From: Methanobacteriota archaeon
GTDB lineage: Archaea; Thermoplasmatota; Thermoplasmata; RBG-16-68-12
DNA: 13,031 nt
Direction of reading: 5' to 3'
NCBI GenBank assembly: GCA_005878665.1
Contig: VBLR01000094.1
Location: forward strand, 1-13,031
Under the pieces are notes generated by a model. It was not told the origin of the DNA. It searched no databases and worked only from the letters and a program-made list of their open reading frames with translations. Positions within the stretch are counted from its first letter, which is position 1. Each line of letters opens with the position of its first letter. Position numbers and translations under genes: made by a program. Shown in pieces: positions 1-5,192 of the stretch.

Positions 1-111
1 GGCATCTTCGTCAAACCGGGAAAGCCATTCTACCTGTCCACGGCCCACGACGACGGCGCAGTCCGCCAGACCCTCGAGGCGTTCGAGGAGAGCGTGGCCG
101 GCTTCGCTTGA
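1..111 (+). CDS. Class III aminotransferase, glutamate-1-semialdehyde aminomutase-like (C-terminal end only)
   Basis: An open frame enters from the left edge and ends at TGA 109-111, giving 36 residues starting GIFVKPGKPFYLSTAHDD. The pattern of a small residue, hydrophobics, a loop, then (F/Y)(I/L)STAH followed by an amphipathic helix with TLEAFEES is the usual C-terminus of glutamate-1-semialdehyde 2,1-aminomutases and related class III PLP enzymes. The PLP lysine and the rest of the fold lie outside the window, so substrate and reaction cannot be judged. The gene converges on the BKACE gene with no base between the two stop codons. A related omega- or beta-amino acid aminotransferase is equally possible. 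No terminator-like T-run follows the stop. Confidence 0.72.
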   Translation, partial: GIFVKPGKPFYLSTAHDDGAVRQTLEAFEESVAGFA

Positions 112-942
112 TCAACGCCGCGGGTTGAGGCCCATGATCGTGCGTGCCTCGTCGGGAGACGCGACGTCCCTCTGAAGATCTTCCGCGAGATGCCTCGCGC
201 GGGCGACCAACTCCTCGTTTCGAGCGAGGACGCCTTTTTTCAGGTAGAGATTGTCCTCGAGACCCACCCGGACGTGGCCGCCCAGGACGATCGCCATCGT
301 CGTCATCGGAAGTTGCATTCGGGCCATGCCTGCCACGACGTACGTCGCACTCGGCGGCAGTTGGTTGCGCATGTGCAGGAGATTCTCCGGGGTCGCGGGG
401 ACCCCGCCGTCCACGCCCATCACGAGCTGGAAGTGGACCGGTTCCTTCACGAGCCCCGAGTCGATCAACCGCTTCCCCTGCTGGACGAAGCCGACGTCAA
501 AGGCCTCGAGTTCCGGCTTGATGTTCTGATCGAGCATCGCCTTCGCGAGGAATTGAACGGTCTCGGGCGTGTTCACATAGACCACGGCCGGCTTGCGGCC
601 GGCGAAGTTCAGCGTCCCGGTCGTGAGCGAGGCCATCTCCGGGTTCGTCTTCAGCGGCGTCGCGCGATCGTCGTCCGTCTGGCCGGCGATGCCACTCGTC
701 GACGTCATGACGACGAGCTTCGTCCGCTTGCGGATCTTGTCGACCGTTTCGCGGAAGATTTCGAATCGAGACGTGGGACGCTCGTTCTCGTCGCGGCAGT
801 GAACGTGGATAATCGCCGCGCCTTCCTGCTCGCACCGATACGCCGTCTCCGCGATCTCGTCGGGCGTCACGGGTACATGAGGCGTGTCCTTCTTCCTCGG
901 CACAGACCCCGTGGGCGCGACCGTGATGATGAGCTTGTCCAT
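112..942 (-). CDS. Beta-keto acid cleavage enzyme (BKACE, DUF849; 3-keto-5-aminohexanoate cleavage enzyme family)
   Basis: The 276-residue protein has the usual length and motifs of the BKACE family, Zn-dependent TIM-barrel enzymes that condense a beta-keto acid with acetyl-CoA to give acetoacetate and a new acyl-CoA. It begins MDKLIITVAPTGSVPR. The HVHCRD motif places two metal-ligand histidines at 46 and 48, and GGHVRVGLEDN near residues 221-231 is the family's late ligand and substrate motif. The ATG at 942 is chosen because it places these histidines at the positions usual in the family; an in-frame extension up to 1053 would overlap the DppF1 end and has no family resemblance. No clear Shine-Dalgarno motif is seen. 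The 92-base gap to DppF1 contains the palindrome GTCTCGAGAC (1025-1034) directly after the DppF1 stop and a weak AT-rich patch near 974-982. The substrate is unknown; family members act on 3-keto-5-aminohexanoate, dehydrocarnitine, beta-ketoadipate and others. Confidence 0.9.
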   Translation of the reverse strand: MDKLIITVAPTGSVPRKKDTPHVPVTPDEIAETAYRCEQEGAAIIHVHCRDENERPTSRFEIFRETVDKIRKRTKLVVMTSTSGIAGQTDDDRATPLKTNPEMASLTTGTLNFAGRKPAVVYVNTPETVQFLAKAMLDQNIKPELEAFDVGFVQQGKRLIDSGLVKEPVHFQLVMGVDGGVPATPENLLHMRNQLPPSATYVVAGMARMQLPMTTMAIVLGGHVRVGLEDNLYLKKGVLARNEELVARARHLAEDLQRDVASPDEARTIMGLNPRR

Positions 943-1034
943 GCCGTCAGCCCGTGCCCGCACCGCGTCGATTCGTAGTAAGGGTTGTGGCTCCTCGAGG
1001 TCGCCCTGCCAACGCCACGCTCGAGTCTCGAGAC

Positions 1035-2777
1035 CTAGGCAAACAGGTGGCACGACACCTTGACGTCCGGCGCGATGCCCTTCAGCTCCGGCTCGGTGAA
1101 TTCGTGCAGGGACACCCGGAGGCCACCGTTCGCCCGCTCGATCGATTGGATCGCCTTCAGCCCGCGGAACTGCTCCGCCTTCGCCTCGATCACCCGCCGG
1201 ATCATCGCCTCGGCGTCCGGGGATGCGGCCGGTAGCGTGAAGGTAAGCGGGGTATCCGATTGAAGGCCCGCGAATAACCCCTCGTCCGGCGTGCCTGCGG
1301 AGAGGTCCTTCAGCTCATCCACGACCTCCTCCGCGGTCCACCCGCATCGCTCGAATGCGACGGGACAGCGAGGATGGAACCGGCACCCGGGCGGGATGTC
1401 CGAAGGGTCCGGTCGCTCGCCTTTCAAGATGATGCGCTGCCGCCGCCGGTCCGGGTCCGGGACCGGCACGACGGACACGAGCGCCTTCGTGTACGGGTGC
1501 CGCGGATTCTTGATCAGCTCCCGGGTCGGCCCTTCCTCGACGATCTTCCCCAGGTACATGACCCCGATTCGGTCCGCGAGGACCCACGCGAGGGAGAGGT
1601 CGTGGGTGATGAACAGGTACGTGAGGCCTTTCTTCTCGCGCAGCTCCAAGAGGAGCTCGAGGATCTCCGTGCGGATCGAGACGTCGAGCATCGAGACGGG
1701 TTCGTCGGCCACCAGGAACTCCGGATCCAGGACGAGGGCCCCCGCGATCGATACGCGCTGTCGCTGGCCCCCGGAGAGCTCGTGCGGAAAGCGGAACAGG
1801 AAGTCCCGCGGCGGTCGCAACCCCGCATCGGCGAGCGCCTGCTCGACCCGGGCCTCCGTTTCGGCGCGGTTCCGGCTCAGGCCATTCACGATCAACGGCT
1901 CCGCGACGATGTCGTAGACGGACTGTTTCGGGTTCAGCGACTCGTACGGATCCTGGAAGATGATCTGGAGCTTCTGGCGCAATCCCTGGATCTTGATCCC
2001 CTCGAGGCCTTCTCCCCGCAACCGGTTCCAGATGAGGACACGTCCGACGACGACGGCGACGATGAAGGCGACGAGATTGCCGCCGAGCGTCGCGACGGTC
2101 TGGTCGCCCCAAACCTGGGACTGATAGAGCCCGCCCGCGTCGACGTAACCGGAGAACACGAGGCCCAGGTATGTGCTCGCATCGAACAGGAGGACCGCGA
2201 GTCCCCCGAGGACGACGGTGATCCGCGGAGTCGGGCGGGTCGGCGGGATGCTCCCGAAATACGCGACCAGGAGTGCGACGACGAGTCCGTAACCGATGTA
2301 ACTCCAGCCGTTCGTGAAGGGCAGATGGAACGCGGACGCGGAGACGAACGCGGGCAATGCCGTCGCGAGGAGCCCGGCGACCGCGAGGACGATCCCGAGG
2401 AGCAGGAAGTGCGGGACGGTCCAGGGCCGCTGCTCTTTCCAGGAAAGGGAATGCTGCCGCCGGATCGTCTCGAGGTCCGCGTGGCCCCGGCCCGCCTTCG
2501 CGGCCTCGTACTCGTCGAGGATGTTCTTCGGCACGCCCACGAAGACGTCACCGCCCGTCGGCGGGACGAGCTTCAGGATCCCCTTGCCCGTCGTCGTCTT
2601 TCCGCACCCGCTCTCCCCGACGAGACAGAAGATCTCCCCCCTCCCGACGTCGAGGTCGACCCCGTCGACGGCCCGTACGTATTCCGGCGTCGCCTTCCGC
2701 AGCGCCTCGAGGAACCCCCGGCGCTTCTCGAACCACACGCGGAAGTCGCGCAGGACGAGGTATGGCTCGCGCGCCAA
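1035..2777 (-). CDS. dppF: DppF-type peptide ABC transporter ATPase with a four-helix membrane insertion (copy 1)
   Basis: This 580-residue protein is far longer than a usual DppF/OppF (about 320-350). All ATPase motifs are intact: Walker A GESGCGKTT (54-62), Q-loop IIFQDPYESLNPKQ with Q275, signature LSGGQ (334-338), Walker B FLVADEP (E359), D-loop MLDVS and H-loop H392. Walker A to Q-loop normally spans about 50 residues; here it spans 215, and the extra segment holds four hydrophobic helices (roughly 119-145, 158-176, 185-208, 229-250). The C-terminal oligopeptide-transporter motif has cysteines 465, 471, 478 and 576, with another insertion before the last one. The TTG start at 2777 has AAGGAGG placed 9 bases upstream, inside the end of DppD1, so translation is probably coupled (one base between the genes). 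It should energise uptake of peptides or related solutes as a D-F heterodimer, but no permease genes sit beside this pair. Confidence 0.92.
   Translation of the reverse strand: MAREPYLVLRDFRVWFEKRRGFLEALRKATPEYVRAVDGVDLDVGRGEIFCLVGESGCGKTTTGKGILKLVPPTGGDVFVGVPKNILDEYEAAKAGRGHADLETIRRQHSLSWKEQRPWTVPHFLLLGIVLAVAGLLATALPAFVSASAFHLPFTNGWSYIGYGLVVALLVAYFGSIPPTRPTPRITVVLGGLAVLLFDASTYLGLVFSGYVDAGGLYQSQVWGDQTVATLGGNLVAFIVAVVVGRVLIWNRLRGEGLEGIKIQGLRQKLQIIFQDPYESLNPKQSVYDIVAEPLIVNGLSRNRAETEARVEQALADAGLRPPRDFLFRFPHELSGGQRQRVSIAGALVLDPEFLVADEPVSMLDVSIRTEILELLLELREKKGLTYLFITHDLSLAWVLADRIGVMYLGKIVEEGPTRELIKNPRHPYTKALVSVVPVPDPDRRRQRIILKGERPDPSDIPPGCRFHPRCPVAFERCGWTAEEVVDELKDLSAGTPDEGLFAGLQSDTPLTFTLPAASPDAEAMIRRVIEAKAEQFRGLKAIQSIERANGGLRVSLHEFTEPELKGIAPDVKVSCHLFA
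1068..1325 (-). other. Extra domain inside the C-terminal cysteine motif of DppF1
   Basis: This covers about residues 485-570 of DppF1, between the third cysteine (C478 in RCPVAFERCGW) and the last (C576 in VSCHLFA). Family members normally have around 15-20 residues here. The segment reads as alternating beta and alpha stretches (LTFTLPA, then helix DAEAMIRRVIEAKAEQFRGL, then SIERANGGLRVSLHEF), so it is probably a small folded domain. I recognise no known domain in it. DppF2 has an equivalent segment at the same place. The boundaries are estimates. Confidence 0.7.
1918..1955. repeat. 38-base exact repeat shared by the two dppF genes (copy at 6107-6144)
   Basis: The same 38 bases occur at 1918-1955 and 6107-6144 in the same orientation. 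They encode the Q-loop region (QDPYESLNPKQSV). Protein conservation alone does not require identical third codon positions, so recent gene conversion or recent duplication is possible. Confidence 0.7.
1983..2552 (-). other. Four-helix transmembrane insertion in the nucleotide-binding domain of DppF1
   Basis: This is approximately residues 76-265, between the Walker A helix and the Q-loop. A charged, probably helical stretch (NILDEYEAAKAG to TIRRQHSLSWKEQ) is followed by four hydrophobic helices and then a basic stretch (NRLRG) leading back into the ATPase fold at GLRQKLQIIFQDP. Four helices return the chain to the cytoplasm, as the fold requires. The loop between helices 2 and 3 carries GSIPPTRPTPR, which would face the cytoplasm. 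The frame is continuous and codon use is like the neighbouring sequence. I know of no standard DppF with such a segment. Confidence 0.85.
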
Positions 2778-2778
2778 C

Positions 2779-3759
2779 TCACATCGCCTCCTTCGGCGGC
2801 GGAGTCGTGGTGTTCAGGTGGCAGGCGGCGAAATGGCCTTCTCCCACGGGGTCGAGCCCCGGCTCCTGGTCGACGCACAGCTGCCACGCGTACTTGCATC
2901 GCGGGTGGAAGCGGCACCCGACCGGCGGGTTGATCAACGAAGGCAAGAGGCCCGGGATGTACGCGGGCAGGGTCTGGGGGCCCTCGATGTCCGGGAACGC
3001 GCCGATCAAATCTTTCGTGTACGGATGCTTCGCGTTCTTGTAGACGTCCCGGACGCTCCCGCGCTCGACGATCTTCCCGGCGTACATGATCGCCATCGAG
3101 TCGCACGTCTCGGCCATGACGCTGAGGTCGTGGGAGATCAGGATCATCGAGAGGTCGAGTTCTCGTTTGAGGCGCTCCAGCAGCTCCAGGATTTGCGCCT
3201 GAATCATGACGTCGAGCGCGGTGACCGGTTCGTCAGCGATCACGATCTTGGGATTGCACGCGAGGGCCATCGCGATCATCACGCGCTGTCGCATGCCGCC
3301 GGAGAACTCGTGCGGGTATTCTTGGGCGCGCTCGCGGTGGATCCCGACGAGCTCGAGGAGCTCCCCGACGCGTTTCATCGCCGCCTCCTTGTCCACCTTG
3401 TCGTGGATGACGATCGGCTCCGCGATCTGGTCCCCGATCCGCTTCACCGGGTTCAGCGCGTTCATCGCGCCCTGGAAGATGATCGAGATGTGCTTCCATC
3501 GGATCCCGCGCAGCTGGCCTTCCGAGACCTTCGCGAGGTCATACCCAACGTAATCGATCGTCCCGTCGACGATCTTGCCGTTCGATGGCAGGAGGCGCAT
3601 GATCGACAGGGCGGCCGTCGTCTTGCCGCAGCCGCTCTCCCCCGCGAGTCCGAGGCTCTCGCCCTCACCCAGGGTGAAGTCGACGCCGTCGACGGCCCGA
3701 ACGGTCCCTTCGTGCGTCTGGAAGTGCGTCTTGAGGCCCCTCACCGTCAGGAGCGGCAC
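2779..3759 (-). CDS. dppD: DppD-type peptide ABC transporter ATPase (copy 1)
   Basis: This 326-residue cytoplasmic ATPase of the Dpp/Opp importer family has normal length. It shows Walker A GESGCGKTT (40-48), Q-loop Q96 in IIFQGAMNALNP, the family-typical signature FSGGM (152-156), Walker B IVIADEP (E177), H-loop H210, and a C-terminal GCRFHPRC motif with four cysteines (282, 288, 295, 313). That region binds a [4Fe-4S] cluster in characterised DppD proteins. The GTG at 3759 is preferred because AGGAG lies 7 bases upstream and the protein then begins MPLLTVRGLKTHF like its family; an ATG at 3798 would add 13 residues without a ribosome-binding site. Residues 149-197 are identical to DppD2. 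It is followed after one base by DppF1, and the two form a gene pair transcribed away from the MFS gene. Confidence 0.92.
   Translation of the reverse strand: MPLLTVRGLKTHFQTHEGTVRAVDGVDFTLGEGESLGLAGESGCGKTTAALSIMRLLPSNGKIVDGTIDYVGYDLAKVSEGQLRGIRWKHISIIFQGAMNALNPVKRIGDQIAEPIVIHDKVDKEAAMKRVGELLELVGIHRERAQEYPHEFSGGMRQRVMIAMALACNPKIVIADEPVTALDVMIQAQILELLERLKRELDLSMILISHDLSVMAETCDSMAIMYAGKIVERGSVRDVYKNAKHPYTKDLIGAFPDIEGPQTLPAYIPGLLPSLINPPVGCRFHPRCKYAWQLCVDQEPGLDPVGEGHFAACHLNTTTPPPKEAM
2787..2793 (-). promoter_or_regulatory. Shine-Dalgarno AAGGAGG for the TTG start of DppF1
   Basis: On the minus strand AAGGAGG lies 9 bases before TTG 2777, within the last codons of DppD1. It decides the start, because no ATG or GTG is available nearby in this frame. 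Confidence 0.7.
3113..3150. repeat. 38-base exact repeat shared by the two dppD genes (copy at 7321-7358)
   Basis: The same 38 bases occur at 3113-3150 and 7321-7358 and encode the region around the H-loop (ISHDLSVMAE). A second pair, 3251-3316 and 7459-7524, matches over 66 bases with two mismatches by eye and encodes the signature helix. Confidence 0.7.
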
Positions 3760-3766
3760 GTTACCG

Positions 3767-3771
3767 CTCCT
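3767..3771 (-). promoter_or_regulatory. Shine-Dalgarno AGGAG supporting the GTG start of DppD1
   Basis: AGGAG on the minus strand sits 7 bases before GTG 3759. The alternative ATG at 3798 has no comparable motif, so this site favours the shorter protein. Confidence 0.55.
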
Positions 3772-3823
3772 CGCGATGGGTCGGACGAGTTCCGGCATCC
3801 GTTTTTCGGAGCGTGTATCGAGG

Positions 3824-3867
3824 ACGCCGGGAACGGCCTTAACGTTTTCTCAGTCCCGTTCCGGCGT
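3824..3867. promoter_or_regulatory. Inverted repeat in the divergent DppD1/MFS intergenic region
   Basis: The arms ACGCCGGGAACGG (3824-3836) and CCGTTCCGGCGT (3856-3867) are complementary over 12 base pairs with one bulged G, around a 19-base spacer that contains TTAACGTT. The repeat lies between the divergent dppD1 and MFS genes. It could be a regulator-binding site controlling both, or a hairpin in the dppD1 leader. No T-run follows, so a terminator is less likely. Confidence 0.5.
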
Positions 3868-3875
3868 GAGCGCAT

Positions 3876-3883
3876 CGTATATG
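3876..3883. promoter_or_regulatory. Possible shared TATA-like element between dppD1 and the MFS gene
   Basis: CGTATATG at 3876-3883 is one of the most AT-rich spots in this gap and reads as a TATA-like box on either strand. For the MFS gene it would place the start site near 3905, about 10 bases before GTG 3915. For dppD1 it would place the start near 3855, at the edge of the inverted repeat. The match to the archaeal TATA consensus is modest. Confidence 0.3.
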
Positions 3884-3914
3884 GGGAAGGAGGCTTTCGC
3901 GGTCGACGAAACCC

Positions 3915-5192
3915 GTGTCATCTTCGGACCTGCGGACGCGCGTGCGCCGGTTCTACGCGTACCAGAGCGCCTCGTCGTTCGCGATTTGGATCCCGTTCTG
4001 GGCCCTGTGGATTCGCGGCCACCTGGCCTCCGATTTCGAGTTCACCTTCGTCGACGTCGCGTTCTGGATCGGGCTCCTCGTCTTCCAGCTTCCCGTCGGC
4101 GTCATCGCGGACCGCATCCCTCGGCGACGGACGATCATCGTGAGCGAGCTGTTCCGGTCGGCTGGCATCCTGGGCTACGGGATCAGCGCCACGTTCTGGG
4201 GTTACGTCGGCGCGAACGTCGTGTGGTCTCTCGGAGCGGCCTTCTCGATCGGGACGTCCGCGTATCTGTACGAGGCGCTGCTCGAGGCGGGCCACGAGAC
4301 GGAGTTCCCGCGGTACATTGGCCGAGTCACGATGATCCAGCTCCTCTCGAACGCGGCGGGTGCCTTCGTCGGCGGCGTGTTCGTCGGGGTGGTCGGGGAT
4401 CTCCGCCTCACGTTGTTGGTCGGCGCCCTCCTCAATCTGGTGGCGGTCGCCGTCGCGGTCACGTTCCGCGAGCCGAAGGTCGAGCGGACGCCCGAATCGA
4501 CGTATGTCGAGCAACTCGTCCAGGGCCTGCGGGTCGTACGCCGGCGGGAGGGCGTCGCCTTGTTGATCGGAGTCGAGGTGTTCCTCGGCGTCACGCTCTA
4601 TGTGATGGCCGTGTTCCGCCCGCTCTACCTCCAGGCGCTCGGCCTCTCCGAATCTGCGATCGCGATCTCAATCAGCGGCTTCCTCGTGGTCGCGGCCGTC
4701 TGGTCGGCCTTCGCGGGGACGTTCACGCGGATCCTCGGGGAATTCGGGACGCTCGCCCTGCTGGTGCTCATGGCGTCGGCCGCGTTCTTCGGGATGTACG
4801 GAGCGGGACAATTTGCGGGGGCCGCGTTGCTCCAGGTGCCCATCTACATCGTCTGGAGCCTGCAGCCCGCTTTGACGACTGCCTTCCTGAACCGCCGACT
4901 GGAGCCGGGCCAGCGTGCGACCGTGTTGTCGATGGGCGCGTTCGCGTACACGCTCGGCCTCGTGGTCGTAGAGCCGCTCGCGGGCGCACTCACGACGACG
5001 ACCGGGTTGCTGAACCTGGGCCTGTTGCTCGGGATCGTGACGTTCGTCCCGTGCGCGTACATCCTCGTGCGGTGGCGGACGACCGTCGCGGCGTGGCCCG
5101 CGGTGACCCCTCTGCCGTCCCGGTTGATCGCGGGCAGCCGCGTTTCGCGGTTCCACCGCCTCTTGGAGCGGATGAGTCGGCTCAGGCCGTGA
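3915..5192 (+). CDS. MFS (major facilitator superfamily) transporter, 12 helices
   Basis: This 425-residue membrane protein has about 12 hydrophobic helices in two halves, joined by a charged loop near residues 184-207. The loop after helix 2 has the MFS motif A form GVIADRIPRRR (62-72). Further family-like stretches are YEALLEAGHETEFPRYIGR (about 119-137) and NRRLEPGQRATVLSM (about 346-360), both common in small-molecule or drug exporters of the superfamily. The substrate is not predictable. The start is GTG 3915; AAGGAGG at 3887-3893 is too far away (21 bases) for normal use, so the transcript may have a short leader. The gene lies opposite in direction to its neighbours, between the two ATPase pairs, and its last 11 bases overlap the end of dppF2 tail to tail. 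It could export products of the nearby catabolic genes or be unrelated cargo. Confidence 0.86.
   Translation: MSSSDLRTRVRRFYAYQSASSFAIWIPFWALWIRGHLASDFEFTFVDVAFWIGLLVFQLPVGVIADRIPRRRTIIVSELFRSAGILGYGISATFWGYVGANVVWSLGAAFSIGTSAYLYEALLEAGHETEFPRYIGRVTMIQLLSNAAGAFVGGVFVGVVGDLRLTLLVGALLNLVAVAVAVTFREPKVERTPESTYVEQLVQGLRVVRRREGVALLIGVEVFLGVTLYVMAVFRPLYLQALGLSESAIAISISGFLVVAAVWSAFAGTFTRILGEFGTLALLVLMASAAFFGMYGAGQFAGAALLQVPIYIVWSLQPALTTAFLNRRLEPGQRATVLSMGAFAYTLGLVVVEPLAGALTTTTGLLNLGLLLGIVTFVPCAYILVRWRTTVAAWPAVTPLPSRLIAGSRVSRFHRLLERMSRLRP

Noticed and set aside
235..240. A6 run in the BKACE coding strand (AAAAAAG) as a frameshift site
   Set aside because: The run encodes two ordinary lysines in a conserved gene, and neither shifted frame gives a plausible product.
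190..978. Plus-strand open frame opposite the BKACE gene
   Set aside because: It mirrors the BKACE codons and has no recognisable fold; BKACE has intact metal-site motifs.
993..1034. Three CTCGAG palindromes in the dppF1-BKACE gap as a regulatory array
   Set aside because: CTCGAG and close variants are common across this window because CTC and GAG are favoured codons. Only GTCTCGAGAC is a longer palindrome, and nothing else supports a role.
1374..2933. Plus-strand open frame of about 500 codons opposite dppF1
   Set aside because: Low-complexity, charged translation without motifs; the opposite strand encodes a complete ATPase.
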